This document shows, in pieces, positions 18,180 to 26,742 of a stretch of DNA of 64,000 bases. How positions within the stretch are numbered: position 1 is the first letter of the stretch; every line of letters starts with the position of its first letter. The DNA is from Sinomicrobium pectinilyticum (lineage in GTDB: Bacteria; Bacteroidota; Bacteroidia; Flavobacteriales; Flavobacteriaceae), in NCBI RefSeq assembly GCF_003725735.1, contig NZ_RJTM01000029.1:124001-188000 (forward strand), given 5' to 3'. The position numbers were made by a program, and so were the translations under genes. The notes beneath the pieces are model-generated. The model had not been told where the DNA came from. It made no database searches and saw nothing but the letters and a program-made list of their open reading frames with translations.

Positions 18180-18530
18180 TGGCAAAGATATTTTGCTGGT
18201 TCATCGTTGACCGATTCGTTCATACATGGTTGTACCGAAACGCGCTGATCCTGGCAGGAAATAGTGCTTGCAGCCGTGGCGATCCTTTATTTTGACCATT
18301 TCCCAAAAATGGCGTTTATACCAATACCATCCATTACCCGTATGAAGGTAGTCGGGTGACAGCCATCTGAGTAACGTCGCTTACCTTACTGAATGATTTC
18401 ATATCGTCCGCATGAAGGAGTTTCACATAGTAAGAAAACCGGCCTGAAATCACATTCCCTACATTCCGCTCTGTTCGGCAATGCTATTCTGCTCAACATC
18501 TGGCTTTGGTATCGCCCGTCGGGATACTGA
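18179..18530 (+). pseudogene. decayed membrane-protein gene, DUF2231-like
   Basis: Short frames line up into one degraded membrane protein. Frame one (18179-18295) gives FCWFIVDRFVHTWLYRNALILAG. After a frameshift near 18258 the next frame gives EIVLAAVAILYFDHFPKMAF. Then, in that same frame and after three stop codons (18357, 18372 and 18390), the last piece (18393-18530) gives HSALFGNAILLNIWLWYR. The order of two membrane helices, a basic linker, and a final HxxxxNxxxLxxNLWLR-like helix is that of DUF2231 proteins. DUF2231 genes often neighbour sorbosone-dehydrogenase genes, and one lies immediately beside this remnant. Similarity is judged by eye. Confidence 0.35.
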
Positions 18531-18533
18531 AGA

Positions 18534-19820
18534 TTACTTGTTGGCGCTGACCCGCCATATAATACCGGCCTCATCGTCATTCACCAGGAGATCGCCTGCG
18601 GGAGTCACGGCAACACCAACCGGACGCCCATAAACTTCACTTTTGTTATCGTTGGCAATAAACCCGGTAAGAAAATCTTCCGGCGGTTGGGGTTTTCCGC
18701 CCTTAAAAGGGATAAAAACCACTTTATAGCCACTAAAGACAGATTTGTTCCAGGAACCGTGCTGGCCTACAAATGCGCCGTTTCTGTATTTTTGAGGAAA
18801 GGCCTCAGCATCATAAAAGGTGAATCCCAGGGAGGCAGTATGGTTGCCCAGGGGCACATCGGGGACGATGGCCTTTTCCATCAGCTCCAGGTGGGGATCA
18901 TCTTTCCAGCGCGGATCAGGGATTTGTCCGAAGTATGAATACGGCCATCCGTACCATCCTCCTTCCTTAACACTGGTGGCATAATCGGGTACCAGCCCGT
19001 CGCCCAGCTCATCCCGTTCGTTTACTGCGGTCCATAGTTCACCTGTCACCGGATTCCAGTCCATGCCCACGGGATTGCGTAGTCCCGAAGCGTAAACCCT
19101 TTTTTCACTTCCGTCAGGATTTACTTCAAAGATCAGTGCCCTGCCTTCTTCTTTTTCCATACCCTGCTCGCCGGCATTACTGGCCGAACCTACTGAGATA
19201 TATATCTTGCTTCCGTCGGGATTGCTGATGATATTGCGGGTCCAGTGGTTGTTGTAGCCGCTTGCAGAAAGCTCCATGATCTTTTCGCCCCCGGCTTCCA
19301 GTTTGGTAGCTCCTTTAGTGTAAGGGTAGCGGTAGAGCCCGTCCGTATTGGCTACATAAAAGTAATCGTTCAAAACCAGCATTCCCAAGGGCTGATTAAG
19401 GTTTTCCAGGAATACTTTGCGTAAATCAGGATTACCGTCCCCATTGGTATCGCGCAATAAGGTAATTCGGTCCGCACTGTTTTTAGTATCGGCTTCCGCT
19501 ACAAAATAATCGCCATTAGGTGCCACATAGGTCCAGCGCGGACTGTCCAGGTCAGTAGCAAAGCGGGAGACCGTAAAGCCTTCCGGTGCCCGGGGACCCT
19601 GGTTTTCTCCCCATTCCACCAATTTACTCTCTTTAGTTACTGATTTCGTAGCATATGGTGGCGGGAGCACAATATTGCCCACCGCAGTGGTAACGGTTAC
19701 CGAATCGCTCGCCCGGACAACTTCTTTCTTTTCCTCCTTGGAAAGCTTTTTCTCGTTTTTGCAACTGCCGAAAACAAAAAAGATCAGCAGTATGCTTATA
19801 GATATTACAGGTGTTTTCAT
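18534..19820 (-). CDS. sorbosone dehydrogenase-like (PQQ-type propeller) lipoprotein
   Basis: The start is placed at ATG 19820, where a lipoprotein signal begins (MKTPVISISILLIFFVFGSC, Cys20). An in-frame extension upstream would put charged residues before it. The protein has 428 residues. It is a six-bladed propeller of the glucose/sorbosone dehydrogenase superfamily: LDSPRWTYVAPNGDYFVAEA, GLRNPVGMDWNPVTGELW, DYATSVKEGGWYGWPYSY, AFVGQHGSWNKS and RPVGVAVTPAGDLLVNDDEAGIIWRV. It is predicted periplasmic. Substrate and PQQ use are unproven. It is convergent with the DUF2231-like remnant, 3 bases away. Confidence 0.87.
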   Translation of the reverse strand: MKTPVISISILLIFFVFGSCKNEKKLSKEEKKEVVRASDSVTVTTAVGNIVLPPPYATKSVTKESKLVEWGENQGPRAPEGFTVSRFATDLDSPRWTYVAPNGDYFVAEADTKNSADRITLLRDTNGDGNPDLRKVFLENLNQPLGMLVLNDYFYVANTDGLYRYPYTKGATKLEAGGEKIMELSASGYNNHWTRNIISNPDGSKIYISVGSASNAGEQGMEKEEGRALIFEVNPDGSEKRVYASGLRNPVGMDWNPVTGELWTAVNERDELGDGLVPDYATSVKEGGWYGWPYSYFGQIPDPRWKDDPHLELMEKAIVPDVPLGNHTASLGFTFYDAEAFPQKYRNGAFVGQHGSWNKSVFSGYKVVFIPFKGGKPQPPEDFLTGFIANDNKSEVYGRPVGVAVTPAGDLLVNDDEAGIIWRVSANK

Positions 19821-20218
19821 CGGTTTAATTTTTATGGTTTTTATGGGACAAACAGAACCTTTAGCCATTTAAAATGATTATCCCTTATAGGGTTAATTAT
19901 TCTTCTAAACATGTCAGTTTCAGGATCTGTTTAATTTTAATAATATAATGAATTTCTATGGTTTAAGTGTGCTTCAACATCCGGATTAATATATTTTTAA
20001 CGCTTATTTCTTTTTTGTAATTTCCATGATCTCCGGTTGGTTTTTATGTGTGGAAGGGAAAATAAAAACATCACTTTTCTGTGAATGTGAAATAAAGAAG
20101 GCAGTCGGATTATATGTTTTTTAAGATGTAATATGTCCTTATAAATAGATTTAAAAAAAATGTACATTGCACTTATAATTGTGTCGGCAGAAATTCTGGC
20201 ACCCACAGCAAGTTTTTA

Positions 20219-20830
20219 ATGACATCTGACTTCAATCCGTTATTTCAGAAAATAATTTCACTATTCGATTTGTCGGATGGTGAAAAAGAATTGCTTATGG
20301 CTGAGGCAACACTTTCGGCTGTGCCTAATGAAGCATTTTTAATAAAAGAAAACACTCCGGTCACCGGGCTGTATTTTTTACAAAAAGGGATGGTAAGAAG
20401 CTTCTACACCAAAGACCATAGGGAAATTAATACCGAATTTTTCTTCGAAAATAATTTTTTCACGGCATTGGCAGGTTTTCTAACAGGTGAAAAGACCAGG
20501 CTTAATTTTCAATGTCTGGAAGATTGTGAGGTGGTGACCATACCCAAAACAGCCATAGACCGGTTATTGAACCGGGATAATAAATGGTACAGGCTTACCC
20601 ATAAGATATTGGAAGAGGAATTTATTAAAAAATGCAGGAGAGAAAGTTCATTTTTACTACATAATGCTGCTGAACGTTATTTTTATTTCCTTTCCCGGTT
20701 TCCCAAAGCAGAAACCAGGATTCCTCTTTTTCATATTGCATCCTATCTGGGCCTGAGCCCGGAAACCTTAAGCCGCATCAGAACAAAAAGGATCGGACAA
20801 ATTGATATAGGTCAAGTGGATAAGATTTGA
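20219..20830 (+). CDS. Crp/Fnr-family transcriptional regulator
   Basis: A 203-residue regulator with an N-terminal cyclic-nucleotide-binding-type beta-barrel (about 20-120: GLYFLQKGMVRSFYTKDHRE, NTEFFFENNFF). Its C-terminal winged helix-turn-helix includes IASYLGLSPETLSRIRTK (about 174-191). No Cys cluster for an iron-sulfur centre is present, so it is not a classical FNR. Bacteroidota members of this length often lack real cAMP-binding residues. It is 31 bases upstream of the cyclase-family gene on the same strand, so the two may form one transcript, and the regulator may control it. Ligand unknown. Confidence 0.9.
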   Translation: MTSDFNPLFQKIISLFDLSDGEKELLMAEATLSAVPNEAFLIKENTPVTGLYFLQKGMVRSFYTKDHREINTEFFFENNFFTALAGFLTGEKTRLNFQCLEDCEVVTIPKTAIDRLLNRDNKWYRLTHKILEEEFIKKCRRESSFLLHNAAERYFYFLSRFPKAETRIPLFHIASYLGLSPETLSRIRTKRIGQIDIGQVDKI

Positions 20831-20861
20831 GGTTTATGATCTTTGCCGTAAAACAATTCAT

Positions 20862-21761
20862 ATGGATAAAAGAGTAAAATTCGATTTTGAAATATACTTC
20901 ACTAACGGGGGGAGTATAAAAGGCGAGGATTTCAGGCTCGATATTACGGGCAATGATATTTCGGACAGGGAACTTGCCGACTATATCGTAGAAGACCTGC
21001 GGTTGCTTATGGTGGGGCGTACCAAAATACTCAACAAGGAAATTTTCGCCGAACCTCATAAAAGAGTGCCTGTAAACACAAAAACGGAAGGGGACCTTCT
21101 TATTGATCTAAGCCATACCATCGAAGATGGGCTTATTACATATAAAGGTTTACCTGCCCCTGTTATTTGCGATTATCTAAGCAGGGAAGATTCCAGGTCG
21201 TATTATGAGGAAGGCACGGAATTTCAGATCGGTAAAATTGAAATGGTTACCAATACGGGCACTTATATCGATTGTCCCTTTCACCGCTTTGAAAACGGAA
21301 AAGACCTGGCCGAGACCGGCCTGGCCTGTTTTACGGATTTGGAGGCTACCGTCATTAAAGTTCCTTTCGAAAAAACTCTGGCAATAACAGAAGAGCACCT
21401 CAGAAATTACGAAATCAGGAACAGGGCCGTGCTTATCAATACCGGTTGGGACAGGTATTGGAAAACAGACCGGTATTTTGAAAACCACCCGTACCTGACA
21501 GAAGGAGCTGCACAATATCTGAAGGATTGCAGTGTAAAACTTGTGGGGATAGACGCTCATAACATAGACAATACAACAGGGAGAACCAGGCCCGTACATA
21601 CCATACTGTTAGGATCGGAAATATTGATCGTTGAACACCTTTGCAATTTACACTTACTGCCCCCGGATGGGTTTACCTTCAGTGCCGTTCCGCCAAAATT
21701 CAAAGGCGTTGGCACTTTTCCCGTCAGGGCCTTTGCTTCTGTCAGGAAAAACTTCCGTTAA
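20862..21761 (+). CDS. cyclase-family (kynurenine formamidase-like) protein with N-terminal extension
   Basis: The protein has 299 residues. Residues ~1-72 form an extra alpha/beta domain (FDFEIYFTNGGSIKGEDFRL, DYIVEDLRLLMVGRTKILNKE). Residues ~78-297 are the cyclase fold (LLIDLSHTIEDGLITYKG, VLINTGWDRYW, VGIDAHNID, ILIVEHLCNL, GVGTFPVRAFA). The family's metal motif HxGTHxDxPxH appears as N131-T-G-T-Y135-I-D137-C-P-F-H141, so two of the usual His ligands are changed to Asn and Tyr. It could still bind metal differently or hydrolyse another amide or lactone. Substrate unknown. It follows the Crp/Fnr regulator by 31 bases. Confidence 0.85.
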   Translation: MDKRVKFDFEIYFTNGGSIKGEDFRLDITGNDISDRELADYIVEDLRLLMVGRTKILNKEIFAEPHKRVPVNTKTEGDLLIDLSHTIEDGLITYKGLPAPVICDYLSREDSRSYYEEGTEFQIGKIEMVTNTGTYIDCPFHRFENGKDLAETGLACFTDLEATVIKVPFEKTLAITEEHLRNYEIRNRAVLINTGWDRYWKTDRYFENHPYLTEGAAQYLKDCSVKLVGIDAHNIDNTTGRTRPVHTILLGSEILIVEHLCNLHLLPPDGFTFSAVPPKFKGVGTFPVRAFASVRKNFR

Positions 21762-21919
21762 CAAACCGTTCATAATGCCCCCGGTGGTTTCGGTATGACA
21801 ACCCGAAGGTTACCCTCAGATACCTCTTTTATGTGTAAAGTGGAATGGAGAAGGAGAAAATTCCGATGCATTGAGGGAGCTGAGCAATTTTCGGAGAAAA
21901 GCATATCGAAACCACCGTT

Positions 21920-22879
21920 TCAACTATTACTGTGTTCGATCTCTTTGTAGGCTTCAATAATATTTTTTACCAGCCTGTGGCGTATCACATCCTTGTCATC
22001 CAGGTAAACCATGCCTATACCGTTGATGTCTTTCAGGACAAGCAGGGCTTCTTTCAACCCGGAGATCACCCTTCTGGGCAGGTCTATTTGTCCCGGGTCG
22101 CCCGTAATCATAAACTTGGCATTTTTTCCCATCCGGGTGAGGAACATTTTCATCTGGGCATGGGTAGTATTCTGGGCTTCATCGAGAATAACAAAGGCGT
22201 TGTCCAGTGTACGGCCACGCATAAAGGCCATAGGGGCAATTTGTATGATACCGGTTTCGATGTAGTTCTGTAATTTTTCCGCGGGGATCATGTCGCGCAG
22301 GGCATCGTAGAGCGGTTGCATATACGGATCGAGTTTCTCCTTGAGGTCTCCCGGTAAGAACCCGAGATTTTCCCCGGCCTCTACGGCGGGCCTGGTGAGG
22401 ATGATACGCTTTACCTGTTTTTCTTTCAATGCTTTTACTGCCAGGGCCACCCCCGTATAGGTTTTCCCGGTACCGGCCGGGCCTATGGCAAAGACCATAT
22501 CGTTATTTTTCATCATGTCCACCAGGCGCTGCTGGTTTACGGTCTGGGCCTTGATAAGCCTGCCGTTTACCCCGTGAAGCAACACCTGTGCATTTTCAAG
22601 CATGGGCGATTCATAAGCTTCTTTATCGTCGCTGGTAAGGATGCGTTCTATGGTGTTCTCGTCCAGTTTGTTGTACTTTCCGAAATACATGACCAGCATG
22701 TCCAGGCGTTTGTCAAATTCTTCCAGTAGTTCTTCGTCGCCATAAGCTTTTATTTTGTTGCCACGAGCCACGATCTTTAATTTAGGGAAATATTTTTTGA
22801 GCAGTTCGATGTTGATGTTTTGCTCGCCGAAGAATTCTCTCGGGCTGATCTCGGTAAGTTCTACTACTATTTCGTTCAA
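21920..22879 (-). CDS. phoH: PhoH family ATPase
   Basis: A 319-residue cytoplasmic P-loop protein. The N-terminal KH-like region is ~1-95. Walker A GPAGTGKT is at 133-140 and Walker B FVILDEAQNT near 230. Sensor motif GDPGQIDLP follows. The family links to RNA metabolism and phosphate starvation in other bacteria; its exact reaction is unsettled. Translation appears to start at a TTG codon (22879), which gives the canonical MNEIVVELTEIS N-terminus; no ATG lies just upstream in frame. An imperfect -7 box (TATCTTTA, minus strand) is found about 110 bases upstream. Confidence 0.93.
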   Translation of the reverse strand: MNEIVVELTEISPREFFGEQNINIELLKKYFPKLKIVARGNKIKAYGDEELLEEFDKRLDMLVMYFGKYNKLDENTIERILTSDDKEAYESPMLENAQVLLHGVNGRLIKAQTVNQQRLVDMMKNNDMVFAIGPAGTGKTYTGVALAVKALKEKQVKRIILTRPAVEAGENLGFLPGDLKEKLDPYMQPLYDALRDMIPAEKLQNYIETGIIQIAPMAFMRGRTLDNAFVILDEAQNTTHAQMKMFLTRMGKNAKFMITGDPGQIDLPRRVISGLKEALLVLKDINGIGMVYLDDKDVIRHRLVKNIIEAYKEIEHSNS

Positions 22880-23140
22880 AAGCTATTGAATTTGATTAAT
22901 CTTTATATTCACTTTCCGGGAGAAGGGCCGGGTCGCCGCAGCGCGAACCATATCGGGGTTTCCACTTCTCAAAACGATGACTATTCTTCTCTAAAGATAC
23001 TACAAAAAAGTGTGCTTTGCTATAGGGTTTATCCCCTACTTTTTTAGTACGTTTGTGCTTCATATACCCCTTAAAGAGATAAAAGCGTAACAAGATTATT
23101 TTCTTGCTAATTTACACAAAAAAAGCGTCGGTACTATTTT

Positions 23141-23971
23141 ATGGCTATAATAAGTTTAACTACGGATTTCGGGGAGAAAGACCACTTTGCAGGGGCCATC
23201 AAAGGAGCTATTTACAGTGAAACAGAAGACGTGAAAATTGTGGATATATCGCATTCCGTGAGTCCGTTTAATGTACAGGAAGCAGCATATATCCTGAAAA
23301 ATGCCTATAAAAATTTCCCGAAAGGAAGTATTCATGTTTACGGTGTGGATTCCGAACGCCATCCGGAGAACCGGCATATAGCCGTTTTGCTGGATGACCA
23401 TTATTTTGTAGGGGCCGATAACGGCGTAGTGTCGCTTGTGGCAGGGGAAAGGATACCCGAGAAGATCGTGGAGATAAATATTTATAACGATCTGGATACC
23501 ATTTTCCCCTCTATGGACGTTTTTGTTAAGGTTGCATGCCATATTGCAAGGGGTGGTACCCTGGAAGTGGTAGGGAAGCCTATAGCCGAACTGAAGTCCC
23601 TGAAAACATTTATCCCGATCGTTAATACGGAGCAGGACCTGGTGACCGGACATGTGATTTATGTGGACAACTACGGAAATGTGGTGACGAATATTTCCAG
23701 GCAGTTGTTCGAAAATATCAGGAAGGGGAGGGACTTTGAGCTGTATGCCCGCAATTACCGGTTCGAAAAAATATATAATAAATACAGTGACATTGTCAAT
23801 TTTGCCGTGGAAAAGCCCAAACGTGACGACGACGGCCGGCGGCTGGCGGTCTTTAATTCGGCCGGTTATGTGGAACTCGCCATTTACCGCAGTAACCTCG
23901 AAACGGTAGGAGGGGCATCCAGCCTTCTCGGACTGAGTTACCGGGATGTGGTGACGATACGGTTTTTATAA
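23141..23971 (+). CDS. SAM hydroxide adenosyltransferase / SAM hydrolase (DUF62)
   Basis: A 276-residue protein of the DUF62 family, relatives of the fluorinases that use water or hydroxide to convert S-adenosylmethionine to adenosine and methionine. Visible family marks: ISLTTDFGEKDHFAGAIKG at the N-terminus, VDISHSVSPFNVQEAAYIL, the FVGADNGVVSLV loop, and the C-terminal-domain segment YVDNYGNVVTNI. Length fits. The window also holds a SAM riboswitch, but it is 30 kb away and no functional link can be shown. The divergent promoter region with phoH lies between 22880 and 23140; gldF follows 40 bases downstream. Confidence 0.92.
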   Translation: MAIISLTTDFGEKDHFAGAIKGAIYSETEDVKIVDISHSVSPFNVQEAAYILKNAYKNFPKGSIHVYGVDSERHPENRHIAVLLDDHYFVGADNGVVSLVAGERIPEKIVEINIYNDLDTIFPSMDVFVKVACHIARGGTLEVVGKPIAELKSLKTFIPIVNTEQDLVTGHVIYVDNYGNVVTNISRQLFENIRKGRDFELYARNYRFEKIYNKYSDIVNFAVEKPKRDDDGRRLAVFNSAGYVELAIYRSNLETVGGASSLLGLSYRDVVTIRFL

Positions 23972-24011
23972 TGCGGAACACATGGTTCCGGGATGGAATT
24001 GAATCTTAAAT

Positions 24012-24731
24012 ATGTTCGCAATATTTAAAAAAGAAATAACCTCATTTTTTGCTTCTCCCGTAGGATACCTGGTCCTTGCCATATTCCTGGTGCTGAACGG
24101 ATTGTTCCTGTGGGTGTTTGGTGGGGAATACAATATACCGGACTCCGGTTTTGCGGATCTCACCGCATTTTTTAAGCTCGCGCCCTGGATATTGTTGTTC
24201 CTTATCCCCGCAGTGACCATGAAAAGTTTTTCCGATGAAAAAAAACTGGGCACGCTGGAACTTTTGTTTACCCGTCCCTTGAATACCTGGCAGATCGTCC
24301 TGGGTAAATATGCCGGGGCATTTATCCTTGTGGTCATAGCCCTGATTCCCACCCTGCTGTATGTACTTACGGTATGGAAACTGGGAAACCCGGAAGGTAA
24401 TCTCGATACGGGCAGCACATTAGGTTCTTATTTCGGGCTGCTTTTCCTGGTACTGTCTTATACCGCTATCGGCATTTTTGCCTCGACCCTGTCCGAAAAT
24501 CAGATCGTAGCTTTCCTGGTGTCCGTATTTGTGTGTTTCCTCTTTTATTACGGTTTTGAGGGGCTCTATGTGTTAGGGCTGGGAGAAAGCATTTCAGCCC
24601 TGGGGATGAAGGCGCATTTCGACAGTATCGGCAGGGGCGTTCTGGATACACGCGATATCATTTATTTCCTGTCCGTCGCTTTCTTTTTTCTGTTTGTCAC
24701 CGTAGTCAGGCTGAAAGGCAGTCGCGATTGA
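24012..24731 (+). CDS. gldF: gliding motility-associated ABC transporter permease GldF
   Basis: A 239-residue ABC-2-type permease with six predicted membrane helices. The N-terminus MFAIFKKEITSFFASPVGYL and the SFSDEKKLGTLELLFTRPLN motif between helices 2 and 3 are typical of GldF/NosY-type permeases. GldF works with GldG and the ATPase GldA; in Flavobacterium johnsoniae the set is needed for gliding. GldA is not encoded here, as is usual. The gene is separated from gldG by 133 bases containing a repeat-like hairpin, which is a wider gap than I would expect for partner genes. Confidence 0.95.
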   Translation: MFAIFKKEITSFFASPVGYLVLAIFLVLNGLFLWVFGGEYNIPDSGFADLTAFFKLAPWILLFLIPAVTMKSFSDEKKLGTLELLFTRPLNTWQIVLGKYAGAFILVVIALIPTLLYVLTVWKLGNPEGNLDTGSTLGSYFGLLFLVLSYTAIGIFASTLSENQIVAFLVSVFVCFLFYYGFEGLYVLGLGESISALGMKAHFDSIGRGVLDTRDIIYFLSVAFFFLFVTVVRLKGSRD

Positions 24732-24801
24732 TGATAAAGATAAATGAAATAATATACCAACGGATAAATGAATAAAAAATAACAATATCAAAAAAATACC
24801 A

Positions 24802-24847
24802 ATCTCTTCCCGAGGGAGGAGATGCCGCAGGCAGAGGGGGTGTAACC
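24802..24847 (+). repeat. intergenic hairpin repeat between gldF and gldG
   Basis: ATCTCTTCC pairs with GGAGGAGAT (one mismatch) around CGAG, followed by a GC-rich tail (GCCGCAGGCAGAGGGGG). The surrounding sequence is AT-rich, so the block looks inserted. Similar 'GGAGGAGATGCCGCAGGC' strings recur in intergenic regions of Bacteroidota in my memory, but copy number in this genome cannot be seen from the window. Confidence 0.5.
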
Positions 24848-24864
24848 TGCCAGCATAGACTCAC

Positions 24865-26547
24865 ATGAACAAGAAAAACATTTTACATATTACCGGGATT
24901 CTGCTGCTGCTCATTGCAGTGCATTACCTTTCAGCAATATTCTACGACAGGTTCGACCTTACGCACGACAAGCGTTATACACTTTCCGAAGCTTCGTTAA
25001 AACCCCTGGAACGGGCGGAAGCACCAATTTTTATTGATGTTTTCCTAGGAGGGGACCTTCCGCCTCAATTCCGTAAACTGCGGGATGAGACCAGGCAGAT
25101 CCTCGAAGAATTTGCTGCCGGAAACAGAAATATACAGTTCAACTTCGTCAATCCGCTGGAGGATGAAGAAAACTCCGGTGCCATTATACGCGAATTACAG
25201 TCCATAGGCCTTACTCCACTGAACTTTTCCGAGGAAAAAGGAGGGAAGGTTTCCAGGGAAATTCTCTTTCCGTGGGCGCTGGCCAATTATGGTAATCGGA
25301 GTGTCCGGGTACCCCTCCTCAAAAACAAGCTCGGGGCCACGGATGAAGAGCGGGTCAGGAACTCGGTACAGCAACTGGAATATGTATTTGCAGATGCTTT
25401 TGCCAAACTGACCATCAAAAATAAGCAAAACATAGCTGTACTGAAAGGTAACGGTGAGTTGGACGATATTTATATGGCCGATTTCCTGACCACCCTCCGC
25501 GACTATTACAACCTCGCCCCCTTTACGCTCGATTCGGTCGCTGTTTCCCCGAAAAAGACGCTCCGGGAACTGAGAAAGTACGATATGATACTGGTAGCCA
25601 AGCCTACCGAACCCTTTTCGGACGAAGAAAAATCGGTGCTGGACCAGTATGTGATGCACGGCGGAAAATCGCTTTGGCTGATAGACCAGGTCCATGCGGA
25701 AATGGACAGCCTTTATAACGAATCCGGGAAGACTTATGCGCTTCCCCAGGACCTGAACCTGGGCGATATGTTCTTTTCCTATGGGGTACGGATAAACCCG
25801 GTATTGATCAATGATCTGTATTTTACCCAGATCGTCATGGCAACGGGAGAAGGCAGCGCATCCCGCTATGACCCTTATCCGTGGTATTATGCACCGATGG
25901 TGATCTCAGAAGACAATCATCCGGTAAACAATAATATTGAAGCAGTCCGTTTCGATTTTGCCAATGCTATGGATACCTTAAAAAATAATATCCGGAAAAC
26001 AATATTGCTTAGCAGTTCGCCCCTCTCCAAAACCGTGGCAATACCGGCGGAAATTGATCTGGACATCATTACCAGGGAACCGGACAAGGCAAGTTATAAC
26101 AACGGTAACCTACCACTGGCCGTGCTGCTGGAAGGCAAATTCAATTCCGTATATAAGAACAGGATAAAACCCCTCGACCTGGAAGACAACCGGGAAGAAG
26201 GAGAGGAAACCAAAATGATCGTTGTTTCGGATGGGGACCTTATCAAGAATCAGCTCAACAACGGCCGCCCCCTGGAGCTCGGATATGACAAATGGACGAA
26301 TAATTTTTACGGGAACAAGGAATTCCTGAAGAACTGTATTAACTTCCTGCTGGATGAGAACGGACTGATCTACATCCGAAGTAAGGAAGTGACCATCCCG
26401 TTCCTCGACAAAGAAAAAGTTGCGGCGGAAGATACATTCTGGAAAGCCGTAAACCTCGGAGTGCCACTTGTGTTGCTTGCCGGGTTCGGTATCGTGTTTG
26501 CGTATATGCGAAAGCGGAGATATGCCTGGGTAAGGCCCCCGGCATAA
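24865..26547 (+). CDS. gldG: gliding motility-associated ABC transporter substrate-binding protein GldG
   Basis: A 560-residue protein with an N-terminal membrane helix (HITGILLLLIAVHYLSAIFY), a large extracytoplasmic part, and a C-terminal helix (LGVPLVLLAGFGIVFAYM) followed by a basic tail. The order RFDLTHDKRYTLSEASL after helix 1, the IAVLKGNGELDDIYMADFL core and the late LEGKFNSVYKNRI segment match GldG, the auxiliary component of the GldA-GldF-GldG transporter. It ends 195 bases before the convergent pssA gene. Assignment is firm from length, architecture and neighbour gldF. Confidence 0.95.
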   Translation: MNKKNILHITGILLLLIAVHYLSAIFYDRFDLTHDKRYTLSEASLKPLERAEAPIFIDVFLGGDLPPQFRKLRDETRQILEEFAAGNRNIQFNFVNPLEDEENSGAIIRELQSIGLTPLNFSEEKGGKVSREILFPWALANYGNRSVRVPLLKNKLGATDEERVRNSVQQLEYVFADAFAKLTIKNKQNIAVLKGNGELDDIYMADFLTTLRDYYNLAPFTLDSVAVSPKKTLRELRKYDMILVAKPTEPFSDEEKSVLDQYVMHGGKSLWLIDQVHAEMDSLYNESGKTYALPQDLNLGDMFFSYGVRINPVLINDLYFTQIVMATGEGSASRYDPYPWYYAPMVISEDNHPVNNNIEAVRFDFANAMDTLKNNIRKTILLSSSPLSKTVAIPAEIDLDIITREPDKASYNNGNLPLAVLLEGKFNSVYKNRIKPLDLEDNREEGEETKMIVVSDGDLIKNQLNNGRPLELGYDKWTNNFYGNKEFLKNCINFLLDENGLIYIRSKEVTIPFLDKEKVAAEDTFWKAVNLGVPLVLLAGFGIVFAYMRKRRYAWVRPPA

Positions 26548-26742
26548 CCGATTGGCCACTGAAATAACACAACATATACCTCTTAGTATTTCCAATAGAC
26601 ATGAGGATCGCCTGGGTTTCTGACAAAGTATAGTTGGGATTATCAGGTACCTGGTTACCGGTGTTGCCCGAATAACTTAACAACCGAAGAGCAATTTCCC
26701 CGCCTGCCGGAGGAGCAGGATGACTGCGGGCAATAAATACCG

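Noticed and set aside
22896-23093. 65-codon minus-strand frame just upstream of phoH
   Set aside because: No recognised family, and a promoter-like TATCTTTA for phoH lies within it; it is more likely the phoH leader.
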